Part shown: in pieces, positions 46,930-58,275 of the stretch
How the letters are laid out: every line of letters begins with the position of its first letter
How positions within the stretch are numbered: position 1 is the stretch's first letter
NCBI GenBank assembly: GCA_965153455.1
Contig: OZ234494.1
Coordinates: forward strand, 9,548,001 to 9,612,000
DNA length: 64,000 nucleotides
From: Sphagnum compactum
Lineage: Eukaryota; Bryophyta; Sphagnopsida; Sphagnales
Direction of reading: 5' to 3'
The notes under the pieces: generated by a model
Seen by the model: the letters and a program-made list of their open reading frames with translations, nothing else
Told to the model about the DNA's origin: nothing
The model's database searches: none
Made by a program: the position numbers and the translations under genes

Positions 46930-48086
46930 TGTATAGTTGACCACTAGTTCAATATAAGTAACAAACAACAACAAATCTTGTCCAACAATTTGGTTTTCAA
47001 TGGACTTCAATTGAACTAGAAATTTCACAATGTTTGCTATTGTGAATAATGTATCTTCCTAACTTTCACCAATTGGTATGAACATGTTGACAAAATTGCA
47101 GTTACAACACTTTTGCATTCAAGGGTCTAATTGTTTGCCTAATGGATCAATGGACATGATATCTTCAACAAGAACACAATGCTAGGAAACACAAATACGA
47201 TGGGCTAAAGATTAAACCACCTACTATTAACAAACATGTACCTTGCCCTTACCAATAGTTGCCAAGGTCATGCACTTGATGTTGTGATGCATCATATAGA
47301 TAGTAAATACAAAAGCATTGTTGTTAAAACACTTGGGACCAATATTCTCCTAATGTGTTGTGAATAAAGTAACTAGATGATTTCCCATTTTGAACTTCCA
47401 CTAGTCTACCACCTACTTAGCAAATTCCTTGATATTCCTTGGATTTTTCCTTTGCAGGGAACATGCAGTCACTGTTATGCTTAATTGTTTGAAATTGTCA
47501 TTCTTGTTCCTTTTTTACCTCTTTCAGATTTGAGGACGACAAATGTGGGGCACAAATGTTTACATAGATGATTCTAACAGTGTAGCATGTAAGAGATCAA
47601 CATACATGAAAATTCTTTCACACCTTGCTTACTTTCTTGTGTCCAAATGTTTGCTTACATGCATGTTTGTGTTAGTCCATGTTGTTTTAGGTAAAGGGGA
47701 TGCTTTTGAAACATTTTCAATTAGGGTTTTGGCTCCTAGACAATGTGTACATATGTGACACCCACTTAATTCTTGGTTTGGTGCAATGTAGTTTTGATGC
47801 ACACATGTTACTACATTCCCACATCCACTCTTTCACTGCGTCCTATTTCTGAGCTTCATGCCACAATTCAGATCTTTCCACCTCAAGAAAGTGTCCTTCT
47901 AGTCCCTCCAACATTTTAAGTTTGATGTAGTATGACCAAACTTGTTAAATGTTTACAAATTTTCCAATCCTTATTTTATGAAGTGTGGGTTGTTCTGTTG
48001 TGTTTTACTGTTTCCTGTTGTCCGCAGATTACAACATTGTGACATTAAAAATCCTTATTCCCAGTTTGTACTAAAATGCAGATGGG
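46930..48086. other. Spacer left of the Copia element
   Basis: Weak exon-like words are present, but I could not tie any to a family. It ends with the target ATGGG of the Copia insertion. Confidence 0.4.
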
Positions 48087-48266
48087 TGTTGGAAAAGTAA
48101 AATAGAGGAAATGAATTAAATTTTATTCATAAAAGCTTATATTTGAAGGAACACAACCTTCAATATCTAAAGGTCTAGAAAAGTTGTGTCTTTCTATGAA
48201 TGTCTTTTTATAGTAACTAACCATATGTACAAACTATTGAACTATTGTAATTATATGTATCTAACA
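48087..48266 (-). repeat. Copia 3' LTR
   Basis: Plus-strand ends TGTTGGAAAAG...ATCTAACA. 180 bp, matching 53,172-53,355. Confidence 0.93.
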
Positions 48267-48569
48267 CTCCCACTAGTTCATTAATTGTACTATCATTTAA
48301 TGTTCTATAGTTCATCCAAAGCTTGAAATCTTTTTCACTTGTAATTATGTGATGCTCCCACATGATTAAATTGCCTTGGAAAGTCTTTTGTTGATTGAGT
48401 TTGGATTTACCATTATGCCTCCCACTCCAAAGGCTATCAAGGATTGGTAAATTATGAAAGGCCCGAACAACAAAAGTTGGTGTAAAATGTGTTTGAGCCA
48501 TGAAGGCCTGAATTTTGGGTGATGATGACTCAAGGGAGGGGTCTTGGAGCTTAAAAATAGGAAAAGAAA

Positions 48570-49330
48570 TCATCCCCAAGGCCTGAATACAAGAATAATG
48601 GCGCTATTTAAATACAATTTTAGTAAAAATATCCGCAACCATTTCAATAGTTGGAATATATTCCAGTGTAATTTGTTGAGCCAAAATTTGATCTCTAGTA
48701 AAATGGTATTGAGTGTCAATATGCATACTGTAGGAATGAAATTTGGGATTGGCAGTGAGAGCAATTGCACTATGATTATTTGAATAAATTTATTTGGTGT
48801 GGTTTGTGGAAATCCAATTTCCGAAAGTAACTTATGAATCCAAATGGCTTCAATTGTGGTTTTGGATAAAGCCATATACTCCAATTCAATGCTGCATAAA
48901 GCTACAAATGTCTGTTTTTTGCTAGACCAAGTGACTACACCACCTGCCAAGAGAAAACAATAGCCTGGAAGTAGATAGTTTTGTATCTTGATCACGGCCC
49001 AATCTGCATAAGAAAAACCATAAAAAAAATTCCCATTAGCTTGATGTGGATACTGATGCCAAGATTGGCAGTACCTTTGATGTAACGCAAGGTGCGCTTA
49101 GTTCCTTGCAATGTCGAAGGCCAGGAGTAGAAAGAAATTGAGCTAGGGGAGTTGACAATGTATGTGGTGTCTGGTTTGGTATATACACTATTGTGCATCA
49201 GGCTGCCCATTGCTTGGGCATAAAGTACAAAGGCCATTTGTCCTTGTTCATCTGGGGAGTGTGGATAGTCATATTTGGAAAGTCTATGTCTAGTTTCAAG
49301 GGGAGTGGAAATAACATGAAAATTGAACAT
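48570..49330 (-). pseudogene. Copia RNase H region
   Basis: TRPDI-type start (YTKPDTTYIVNS), ...LRYIKGTANLGI, and then GGVVTWSSKKQTFVALCSIE with ELEYMALS. This is the standard Copia RNase H end with the catalytic Glu/Asp region. Stops at about 48,992 separate the halves. Confidence 0.85.
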
Positions 49331-49336
49331 GTTGTA

Positions 49337-49973
49337 TCAGGGTAACACACCATTTAAATAATTATTTTGTGAAATAAGAAGCCATTTGTTGATTCGGTTA
49401 TGGATGATCCAAAGACCAACAACATAATAGATGTCGCCTTCAAAAGTCATCTCGAACTCCTTTTCGCGAGTCAACAACTTGGCAGCAAGAACCAAATTTG
49501 GTGTGACCACAATCCCATCATCCACATATATGGCCAAAATGATGAAATTATCATTATCATGAACTTGGATGTATATGGTTGGATCTGCTTCAGTTTGTTT
49601 AAAATTGATGATGAAGAAAGGTGTCCAATCTTTCATACCATGCCCTTGAAGATTGGCATAGGATGTAGATGGACTTTTGCACTTCACAAACTTGTTGAAG
49701 GTTTGACTTTGGGATGTCTAAACCTTCAAGAAGTTTCATAGATATGTCTTCATGTAGGATTCCATGTAGGAAAGTTGTTTTGATATCAAATTGGTGAACC
49801 TCAAAATCAAAATGTGCAACTAATGTTAATAATATTCTTATGGAATTTATTTTTACTAATGGGGAAATAGTTTCTCCAAAATCTAGGCTTGCAGTATGTG
49901 TAAACCCTTTTGCCACAAGGCATGCTTTATATTTATTTATATTACCATGTGGATTATATTTTATTTTGAACAC
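49337..49973 (-). pseudogene. Copia reverse transcriptase
   Basis: Two overlapping open pieces. The first carries KARLVAKGF-type text (KACLVAKGFTHTASLDFGET) and VHQFDIKTTFLHG (motif A, normally QMDVKTAFLNG). The second has FIILAIYVDDGIVV, the YVDD catalytic box. They are joined by a frame shift near 49,640. About 250 bp of the N-terminal RT are poorly preserved. Confidence 0.85.
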
Positions 49974-50530
49974 CCATTGCTAGAGACAAGTTTTCTATCC
50001 TTGGGCAATGTGGTAAGGATCTAAGTGTTATTTTTCTTGTAAGGAATCTAACTCTGATTGGATGGCCTTTTCCCAATGTAAGCCATTTGACCCACTAAGG
50101 GCTTCCATATATGTGGTGGGTTTTGAATTTGAAAATCTTTAATGAAATAAGGCTTTAGGACATTTACTAGTACCTAGGGTCAATTTTCCTTGAATTGTTT
50201 CTATAAGTCTATTGGGCTTTTTAATGACTCTTTGTGTTCGTCTGGGATTTTGTCTCAAATGGCTTTTTTCATGTGTTGTTAATATTTCAGGCATAGATTG
50301 GACTTCATGTTAGTCATCATTAGTACTTAATCTGGAAATTTCTTCCATGATACTAGGATTTGGGTTAAGTACATGATTATTTGGAGATGGAAAATTATCA
50401 TAATTAATTAATGATGCAGTTGAATCTATTGGTGTGATGTGACTAAGTGATGTGTTCATAGGATGAATTGGAGAAGGTAAAGGAGAAGGTAAATTGGGAA
50501 TAATATTTGAACTTATAGGATGAGGAGGAC

Positions 50531-51413
50531 CTATGAAACTTTTGAGAAATTTTTTACTAAAAGGAAGTCATGCATTTGATTGAATGGTTTTATAGGTATA
50601 TCCTTGTGTGGCAAATAGATAGAGGTTTCATAAAAAATAACATCTTTGGAAATTATAATTTGTTTTGTGGATTTAACTTGGATTTTATATGTTTTAGATT
50701 GTTCACTATATCCAAGAAAAATGCATTCATGGGAATGTGATTCTAACTTGTGTTGGGATTCTTTAGGAATTAATGCATAGGCTATACATCCAAAGATTTT
50801 CAAATGTGTAAGTGTAGGGGAAATTCTTATCCTAACTTCATAAAGGCTTTGATTTTCTAAAATGGCTTTTGTCGGACATCTATTTTGAAGGTAGTTGGGA
50901 GTTAGTAATGATTCCCCCCAATAAGACTTTGGTAAGAGAGAATGGAAGAGCATAATGAGGACTGCCCCAATCAAAGTCTTGTTCTTCCTTTCACAAACTC
51001 CATTTTGTTGAGGGATATGAGGTGTGGTGAATTGGCGTCGAATACAATGATTTTGAAAAAAGTTATTGAATTCATTAGATTTATATTGATCGCCATTATC
51101 AATTCTCAACATTGTTATCTTTTTCCCAATTTGATTTTCAACTTTTGCTTTATATTGTTGAAATTTGGAAAACACTTCAACTTTATTTTTAAATTTTCAA
51201 CTTCAAGATTTTGGTGTGTCTAGACCTATCATCTATGAAGGTAACAAAATACATACACCCTAAAAAAGTAGGAGTTCTTAAGGGATCACATACATCACTA
51301 TGTACTAATTCTAAAATATTTTGAGCTTTGGAGGCTCCTTCCTTAGGAAATTTAATATGGTGTTGCTTGCCTTTAATACAAGATGGACAAATTGATAACA
51401 TTTTTCTCATCAA
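50531..51413 (-). pseudogene. Copia integrase
   Basis: CPSCIKGKQHH is the zinc-binding end. The catalytic-core Asp is in LVHSDVCDPL, with FIDDRSR later. The second Asp lies near LRIDNGDQYKS and the Glu in QQNGVCERKNKTLI. After the core, SYWGESLLTPNYLQNRCPTKA matches Copia. It is broken between 51,175 and 51,190 into two frames, and the usual DNGGE box reads DNGDQ. Confidence 0.82.
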
Positions 51414-51518
51414 AGGATCCCAATCCCTTATACATAAACTGGATTTCTTTTAGTTTGTGTTGATTTATATGACCTAGCCCCATATGCCATAAATATGCTA
51501 TGTTGAGGTGTGTGAGAT

Positions 51519-52067
51519 TTAATTTGGTTTGTATTTTATTTTCTTGTTTGTTTGTTTGTAAAGATCTGCTTCCAAGATATATTTAGCAATTTGTTGACCA
51601 TGTGAATTTTTAAGAAAGCAATTACCAGATTTGATGAGGATTTCACCACTAGCATGATCAAATTGCTTTGTTGAGAAAAGGTTCTTTCGGATTCCCGGCA
51701 CATGCAACACATTAGTTACTTCTTTTATAGTACCATCATTTAGTTTTATGCAAACTTCCTCTTGTCCAATTATTTCATCAGTTGAATTATCCCCTAAATA
51801 AACAAATTGGCCTTTCTCCCACTTACTATATGACACAAATGACTCAATGTCATGGGTCATGCGGTTTGTCACTCCGGTATCAACATACCAAGTGTTATCA
51901 CTATCATCAACCATTATCAAAGCTGCCACATACAATTGATTATGTTTGGTAGCTATATTGGAGCATGTTACTTGGCTTTTCTTTAGCAATACATACTCTG
52001 CAATCTTTAATTTCATGACCCATTTTCTTACATTTGAAACATCGAATTTTCTTCCTAGGTGTTTCAA
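51519..52067 (-). pseudogene. Copia protease and GAG-pre-integrase
   Basis: Open for 182 codons. The aspartic-protease site is WYVDTGVTNRMTHD (normally D-S/T-G-A-T-NH-T). IKLNDGTIKEVTNVLHVPGIRKNL is the usual flap region. The pre-integrase region follows and is lost at a stop. The Ala-to-Val change next to the DTG site may impair cleavage. Confidence 0.8.
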
Positions 52068-52830
52068 ATCTTGGGTTATTACTTGTTGAGGGATTAAAAT
52101 TATCCTTACCTTTTAAGGACTACTGGAGGAAAGGTGGTCCAACTCTTTGGATCCTTCCTTTGGGGTAATATGGCCTTTTGCCAACATACAAGGCTGACAT
52201 ACTATCAGTTGTATGAGTTACATTTTTCATTAGTACTTCTTCTTGAAGAAGGTCTGTGATGAGGGATTGCAAAGTAATATTAGGTTGCCTCCACATGGAT
52301 TATAAATGTCCTATATGATAAGGGCATAGATCGCATTAAGGATAAAATTGCATTGTCATCTGTTACTGGAGCACCGACAGCTGACAATTGTTCTAGTAAG
52401 GATCAAAAAGATTGAATATGTTTGACGACACTTTCACCTTCTTTCATTTTTGTCTTTTAAAAACATTTTTGGTGATTGCATCTTGACTTTCAAACATTCT
52501 AATTGATTCTTGCCAAGCATCATGTGATGTAATTTTTGATTGTACATTGGAAACAACGTTGTTATCTAAGCAATTATTAATGACTTAAATGGCTATTGCA
52601 TCCTTGTCATCCCATTCAGCAATACTACCTGTTCTTGCAGCTGGTAAGACTGCAGCTCCTGCGGCAATTTGAACAACTGTAGGAGCAATGGGTTTTGCTT
52701 ACGTACCATTGACGTAAGGCCATAATTTTTCTGACTTAAATAACAAAGTTAATCTGTGTTTCCATATGTTGAAATAAGTTCCATCAAATTTCAGAATATG
52801 ACTGATGTCAATTTTTGTGTTCATTGACAT
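52000..52830 (-). pseudogene. Copia gag with zinc knuckle, frame-broken
   Basis: Starts with ATG at 52,830 (ISHILKFDGTYFNIWKHRL, the usual Copia gag N-terminus). After about 45 residues a TAA interrupts LWPYVNGT. Further recognisable text (AEWDDKDA, SHDAWQESIRMFES) follows with more stops. Near 52,025-52,045 a CCHC knuckle is present: CFKCKKMGHEIKDC, Cys-x2-Cys-x4-His-x4-Cys. Gag would package the element RNA. It cannot be made from this copy. Confidence 0.8.
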
Positions 52831-53159
52831 CTTTTGTCAAATTCTTCAGATTCTTAAATTTATTAATTTTTAATCAAGGCATTCAGATTCCACTTTAATT
52901 TTCTGGAATTATTTATTTGTAACATAGTATGTTCATTGAAACATTTAACAAATGTTGTAAAGGTATTTCCTTCTCTGAAAAATGTGCTGTATGTGCCAGG
53001 GCCCAATTTGACACCAATTTCTCCCATTGCTTGTTGATCCATGCTAGGAGTATCAAATCTGCAATATTAAAGAACTTCCTTTAATTTATTTAAAGATGAG
53101 AGAAATTCATATCAGCATGATTTGACCAAAAAATTACTTTCATTACTTTAAATGTCTCA

Positions 53160-53171
53160 GCTCTGATACCA
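53160..53171 (-). promoter_or_regulatory. Copia primer-binding site
   Basis: TGGTATCAGAGC directly abuts the 5' LTR on the minus strand. It is complementary to the 3' end of plant initiator-methionine tRNA, the usual Copia primer. Confidence 0.9.
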
Positions 53172-53355
53172 TGTTGGAAAAGTAAAGTAGAGGAAATGAA
53201 TTAAATTTTATCGATAAAAGCTTCTCCTGTATACTTAATGAAGGAACACAACCTTCATTATCTAAAGGTCTAGAAGAGTTGTGTCTTTCTATGAATGTCT
53301 CTTTATTGTAACTATGTACAAACTATCGAACTACTGTAATTATATGTATCTAACA
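53172..53355 (-). repeat. Copia 5' LTR
   Basis: Plus-strand ends TGTTGGAAAAG...ATCTAACA. 184 bp, followed by target duplication ATGGG. Confidence 0.93.
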
Positions 53356-53528
53356 ATGGGCTCATGTTTGTGTAGTGTACACATTAATGCTGAGGAACAG
53401 TCTTAGATCTCATCCCTGGGGAGGGGGAAGTGAGTTATGTATCTAACAATGGGCTCATGTTTGTGTAGCGTACACATTAATGCTGAGGAACAGTCTTAGA
53501 TCTTGTCCCTGGGGAGGGGGAAGTGAGT
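53343..53528 (+). repeat. 93-bp tandem duplication including the Copia LTR end
   Basis: Unit 1 (53,343-53,435) starts inside the LTR (TATGTATCTAACA) and runs across the target duplication into flank. Unit 2 (53,436-53,528) repeats it with few changes. The duplication therefore happened after the Copia inserted. Confidence 0.92.
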
Positions 53529-54160
53529 GCAGCTACAGAGTAGAATGCTGCCAAATCATCAAGGTCAGTGTTCGGCCCATTTTTTGCACATGCAAACTTT
53601 TCAACCTGGATGTGAGACGTTTGGTACAATATGTAACATGGGCATGGAGTTCGGCTGTGGAGGTGCAATTATGATTTTTGTGAGAGTGCTATCTGCCAGA
53701 GGCCAGGTTTTGAGTGGTGTACATAGCAACTAATATCCACACTAAAGTTGAGCTTAAAACTTTAGTGATTGTGCATGGGGATACATTATGTTTCTTATGT
53801 TGATATTTTGACATGTCAATGAATGGATGCCAGGCAGGAGGTGGGAGCATAGTGCTGAAACCATGTTTGACACACACCTGATGTTGCCACTACCCTTGGT
53901 CCTGCTGCCTCGGAATGGACTGTTAGCACCAGAGCTGCATGTTCAGTGAGCAACCCCATTCTGCATCTCTCCTGTTCACCTCTATAAAGACAGCTTCACA
54001 ACATAGGCACTCTGGCGGTGTTAAGCTTCCTGCTACTCCTGGGAATTGAATGACATTCAGGACTGACTTACAGACCTTTCACCAGAAACATTCATATTTC
54101 ACAAGTAGGGCACAACATGCTGTGGTCCTGGATGATGGAACAGAGGGTTTTGACTAACAT
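53529..54160. other. Flank between Copia and the ANKRD13 fragment
   Basis: GC content rises here and stays higher to the end of the window. Overlapping open frames on both strands show no known family. No Helitron terminus (hairpin plus CTRR) could be fixed with confidence. Confidence 0.35.
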
Positions 54161-54161
54161 T

Positions 54162-54454
54162 TGCACTCCATCCTTGCTCATTTTGCAAGCTCCAGTCTGC
54201 TCCTGTACTCATCAACATCTCCACGGCATCACCATCACCAAGACAAACTGCCACATGCAAGGGTGTTTCCCGACCAGGAACATCATGCCTGTCAATAACT
54301 TTAGACACATCATTGCTTGCTGCTCAGCTTCCAGATATTGTGACTCCATGGAAACCTCACCAAGTCTTGCAGGCTCCAGTAATGTGGAAAGGATGCAACA
54401 CAGGGCAGCATGGTCTCACTGGGCCACAGCAGCGTGTACTTGACTATGTGCATA
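54162..54454 (-). pseudogene. ANKRD13-type ankyrin-repeat protein, N-terminal fragment
   Basis: The minus strand encodes YAHSQVHAAVAQ, an in-frame TGA, DHAALCCILSTL, then (after a one-base shift) SKVIDRHDVPGRETPLHVAV, MLMSTGADWSLQNEQGWSA. Plant ANKRD13/GPCR-chaperone proteins start YAHSPVHKAVALRDHAGLRRI and continue AVIDRRDVPGRETPLHLAVRLGD, ADWSLQNEQGWSAL. The match is near-continuous for 95 residues and covers the first ankyrin repeats. The TGA stands where an Arg (CGA) is expected. Family members are membrane-associated, ubiquitin-binding chaperones. The fragment ends abruptly after GWSA without a splice donor, which looks like a capture breakpoint. Confidence 0.75.
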
Positions 54455-56520
54455 CATTGCATGATCAACTCCTACAAACTGAGCCGTATGGTCTTCTTCC
54501 AGTTTCCAAGTTCTTCACAGATGTGAAGACGGTTCACAATACTTCCCTATAGATGATACCAGGTGCCTACCACTAAAGCCTGCCTAATCAAGTCCTGTTG
54601 CTCATCAGTAGCACACCCCACAGATACCTCCAACAATACCCTAGACACAATTGTCACAGTCTTAACCAATGCTACTTTCATCATCACTAGCAACAGACTC
54701 CCTACTGTTGATATCCCTACACATGATCCCACAATCCGATACTGTGACCATGTTCAACAAGTGTTGAAGCTCTCCAAGTCCTGTAAACTTAGGTCAGAGT
54801 CTTCTTAGGGTTTGCTTTGACACTAGCAAGACACAGTTCAAGCAAGCCCAGTCTTAACACCACTGGAATTGAAGAATCATCCAGCACATGCAAGACCCTA
54901 CTACCACCTTCTCAAGGCTGCCAATCAAGTTCTCTGACATAGCTGCTGGCCGCCAACCAGCATCCATGCCACATTCCTTAGAATCACAAAGCAGGCTTGC
55001 TGTTACACCCTTGATGCACCAAATAACTGCCACATTACCCTTATTGCATGTCAGTCAATGCCCTAATCCCTCCCTCTCACTGTGCTCCTGTCGATTGGAA
55101 ACTACTCTCTCTCTCTCTCTCCCTGTCTTCCTTCTCTCTTGTGTGCTCCATCGCCATTGGCGTTGTAATTGCCAAAGCAATCAAACAAGCTTCTCAGAAA
55201 CTGCATTACATGACTCCTTAATACACAAACTCTCTTTGTCTCCCTCTTCTCCATACCACCTCCTCTGATGCTCCACTGTATCTTACAGTTTTTGTCTCAC
55301 TCTGAAAAACACTTCTCTCTTATCATCCTTCCTACAATTGGTATGTCTTTAGGAAGACTCAAACAGATTAAGCCACCATGATCAAGGCCCCCCCCCAAAA
55401 AAAACAGAAACAACAATGCAAGAACATCAGAACACTATCGTTACAAGTTTTTTTAGGGGCAAAAAAAAAATTCTGCTGCTGCACTGCAGCTACAACAACA
55501 AGAAGCCAGAAGAAGCCTCAAATGCTCAAAACTAGCTCAAAGAACACCACTGGGTGATCAGATCCCAAAGGCAGGGTCTGCCAGTGCCACAACCAAGCAA
55601 TCAAGAAGAAGAATTCAAGCCCAGCGGTTTGCAAAGGTTCCTGCATCCCTATTCTTTTCTGGCCCTACTGGATTTGGAATGTGGTAGCCATCCAAAGCCC
55701 CCAGCACAACACCAGGTCCATTTCATACTGCAGGGCAGGGGCAGCTTAGTTCTCACACAGTGCCTTGAGCTGTGGCCGCACCCTCACATCAAACACTACT
55801 AGCTTAGGGATTAGAAGTAATGGCAGTATGCACTAGAGCGATATTGCTATTCTAATGCTTGCTATCATGGCTGTTAGCAGTGACTGACACGAGGAGCAGC
55901 AGCAACAATTTCAGACAATCGGGTTAGATTATTAATTCCTACAAGCTTGGAAGTTGCAACATGTACCTCTATGGCTTGATAGGGAGAAGGAGCAGGGCCA
56001 TTGGGAAATCACTGGCACTAGAAAAGTAAAGACAATAGATCTACCCTCTGGTATTTTTTGTCCATTCAATAGTCTATACAGCAACCACAATTGCTTCCAA
56101 GAAGCACATACAACAAAATAGATTACTCCTTTCAACCACATGCACATTGAAAAGACTCTTATTTCTAGCATAAGTTCCTTGGTTCTAGACCAACTTCTGC
56201 CATAGTTTGCAAATGGCCTTCCTTTATGAGAAACTGTCTGCTGAAGGGGGAAGGAAAAATGCAGCAAGAGGACTAATCCAAAGCAATGATTAAGATGTAA
56301 TCAGATTACATCTGCCTGCTCTAATAATGGTTCAATCATCTAAATAAAAGGTTTATTTCTAAAAATTATATGAGGCAAATACACAGCTCTGATACATCGT
56401 ATGATACTCCAGCAATGTAGCTTAATGAAAAATCAATAATATCTTTCTTGTCAAAATTAAATACGTATATTTTCCAATTTCATTACAAGAAAGCAAAATA
56501 ATTGAATTAAATAGTCTACT
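54455..56520. other. Interval without a recognised exon
   Basis: A CT-dinucleotide run lies at about 55,107-55,122. Plus-strand open frames (54,888-55,268; 55,554-55,802) have low-complexity Ser/Leu composition. A minus-strand stretch near 55,640-55,740 (GALDGYHIPNPVGPE, after a CCCTGCAG acceptor-like site) looks exon-like but I do not recognise it. Confidence 0.35.
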
Positions 56521-56524
56521 TACT

Positions 56525-56760
56525 TCAAAATGCACCATGTTGAGTGATTTCTTCCTCTTGCATGTCCGCTTCTTGCATCAACAGCTTTACACCAAGTAAT
56601 TGTAGAGAAATTCCATGACTCAACTTTTTGTCAATAAAAGTAAACCTAACTGCCCCAATCTTCCACTCACTCCAATTACTACTTTTGATATCTCGTGAGA
56701 AACACATAAAAATCTCCATATGAATTGTATTATTCAAAATCTCTTTATGAATTATGACAG
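56525..56760 (-). other. Unrecognised open segment 3' of the IF-2 fragment
   Basis: Open on the minus strand from within the IF-2 block to a stop at 56,525. It encodes DIKSSNWSEWKIGAVRFTF and an acidic end QEADMQEEEITQHG. Codon choice looks plausible for a gene, but I know no family like it. It may belong to another captured fragment. Confidence 0.25.
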
Positions 56761-56795
56761 CATGACCTTGGCCATGACACATCTGAATTGCCCAC

Positions 56796-56938
56796 CTTGT
56801 TGATTGCAATAACAATTGGTAAATTAGCAACCTTGGCATGAATTATGGCCTCCATCATCAGCATCCACCACAATAATTGCAAGACACATGTAGCGACAGT
56901 CATATGTCCCTTGTAGGGGACTTGTACCTCAAGTTCAT
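56796..56938 (-). pseudogene. infB-like: IF-2 GTP-binding domain exon, internally deleted
   Basis: Reading the minus strand: LEVQVPYKGHMTVATCV corresponds to the YKVQVPVDGK-QTCVFL switch region of IF-2. AIIVVDADDG and, in the next frame, EAIIHAKVANLPIVIAINK correspond to DIAIIVVAADDG...EAIAHAKAA-VPIVIAINKID. The DTPGHEAF (G3) stretch between TCV and AII is missing, and so are 6-7 codons after ADDG, with a frame change. The segment stops exactly at INK|GTGGGC, a usable splice donor within the NKxD G4 box. IF-2 delivers initiator tRNA to organellar ribosomes using GTP; this copy cannot bind GTP. Confidence 0.72.
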
Positions 56939-57171
56939 GCACATGCTTCATCTGGTTTTCTGACTGTTGTGCCTGCATCCAGGTGATTTCATGCTGTAAT
57001 TGTTACATCTGCACCACCAGTCACAAATGCCCACAAAGAGTCAATTTTCAACATAATTAACTCATGCTCTTGTTTTACAGCAAGGTCTGCCCAGCCTGCC
57101 TGATTGCTTAGGATCCATTATCCACAAAAACCCTGAATCAACCTTGAGTTGGCCATATTAGTCCATATTAC

Positions 57172-57387
57172 CTTGACATCAGATTTGGCCTTGTGCCGCT
57201 CAAGATGCTGGGACTCCTGCTCCCACCGCTGCTTTTTTAAGGCTATCAACTGATCTGTGATCTGCTTCACCTTCTCTTCATATTGTTCATGTAGACTGTT
57301 TCTTCTCCTCAAATCCTCTGGGAGCATTCTTGTCAATAGCCTCCAATTCTTTTTCAATGCCTCTACTTCCTCCTCGTTCTGTCTCAT
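57172..57387 (-). pseudogene. Coiled-coil protein exon (unknown family), downstream exon
   Basis: An intact 72-codon exon with acceptor TACTGCAG| and donor GTCAAG|GTAATA. It opens MRQNEEEVEALKKNW and continues through LPEDLRRRNSLHEQYEEKV to KKQRWEQESQHLERHKAKSD. Charged heptads suggest a long coiled coil. It joins the 57,548-57,633 exon in phase 0 across a 160-bp intron, giving a 100-residue open coiled coil. I do not recognise the protein; plant kinesin tails, augmin or intraflagellar-transport proteins are conceivable. It may be part of a captured gene. Confidence 0.55.
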
Positions 57388-57547
57388 CTGCAGTATACGA
57401 ACCATGTGAGGAAGTGATGTGGAGCTACAACCACCAAGACCCGCATGCAAAAATACCCTAAAAGTTGTTAGCTGTAAACTCCACTCATCAAACCTGTTAA
57501 GCAGAGATAAGGCCATTGATGAGAAAAAATTTGGGTATTGAGCAGAC

Positions 57548-57633
57548 CTTTGCTTCAAGCTCAAGCATGCGGGATTCATACTGCTGAGTCAAGTGCTTGG
57601 CCTCTGCTTCTAAGTTCTTTACCTGATGAGGAG
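57548..57633 (-). pseudogene. Coiled-coil protein exon (unknown family), upstream exon
   Basis: An 86-bp exon, acceptor TTACTGCAG| and donor GCAAAG|GTCTGC. It encodes PHQVKNLEAEAKHL and then TQQYESRMLELEAK. It is strongly helical and ends in phase 0, matching the start of the next exon. Open and free of lesions. Confidence 0.55.
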
Positions 57634-58275
57634 CTGCAGTAAGCATACCAATTGCTATCTCCAAATTAAATCTGAAATTTAGGCAATGTTGCAAACAAAA
57701 ACTAAAATCTATTCACAAAGAATTTCTTGAAATTCAAGTACACTGAGACTCATGCAATCTGATTGCCTCAACATGAGAATGCTGCTTTCATTTTCAGAGG
57801 TTGATGTTGTCAGTGTGCCCTCACATATCAAAGCATGCTTGATGGCAGCTCTCCAGTCTGTAAGTTCACATCTCCAAGCATGCCATGCTCAATGCGCTTG
57901 CAGGAGTTACTGTTGAACACAGTTAAGGCAAGGTGTAAAAGTGGCACAAGCCAGGAAATGGTATGGCATGTGCGGCTCAGTGACTACTCAACTGGCATCT
58001 TGTCCAATTTTCCTGTAGAAAATGGTAGGGCATGAAGGACACAGTACACAAACCCTACAATCCACTGCCCACAGAAAAACTCAGATCATTTGCTACCTGA
58101 GGTTTCCACCTTGTTCTACATGACAAATGGTAATGTGCTGCAAAATGGTAGTCCAAGTAGAAGATTAGTTATTTGGCTATCCTACTCTTTGTAAGCTACT
58201 ATAGTACTCAGGAAAATGAGTAATACTTTCTCACTGCTCTGCCTTGATGAAAGCGTCATTTCTCATACAGCTCAC

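Larger units (their letters stand above)
48087..53355 (-). mobile_element. Full-length Ty1/Copia LTR retrotransposon, coding-dead
   Basis: Two short LTRs (180 and 184 bp, TG...CA ends) bracket 4.9 kb. The 5-bp target duplication ATGGG is at 48,082-48,086 and 53,356-53,360. The minus-strand order is 5' LTR, PBS (TGGTATCAGAGC, complementary to initiator-Met tRNA), gag, protease, integrase, RT, RNase H, purine tract (AGTGGGAG), 3' LTR. Integrase before RT defines Copia. Stops and shifts occur in every domain. The LTRs differ by substitutions and by indels (including a ~6-bp tract near 53,225), so the insertion is not recent. Confidence 0.95.

Noticed and set aside
54888-55268. 126-codon plus-strand ORF as a gene
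   Set aside because: Ser/Leu/Pro-rich low complexity containing a CT microsatellite, with no family resemblance. The fragments around it are on the other strand.
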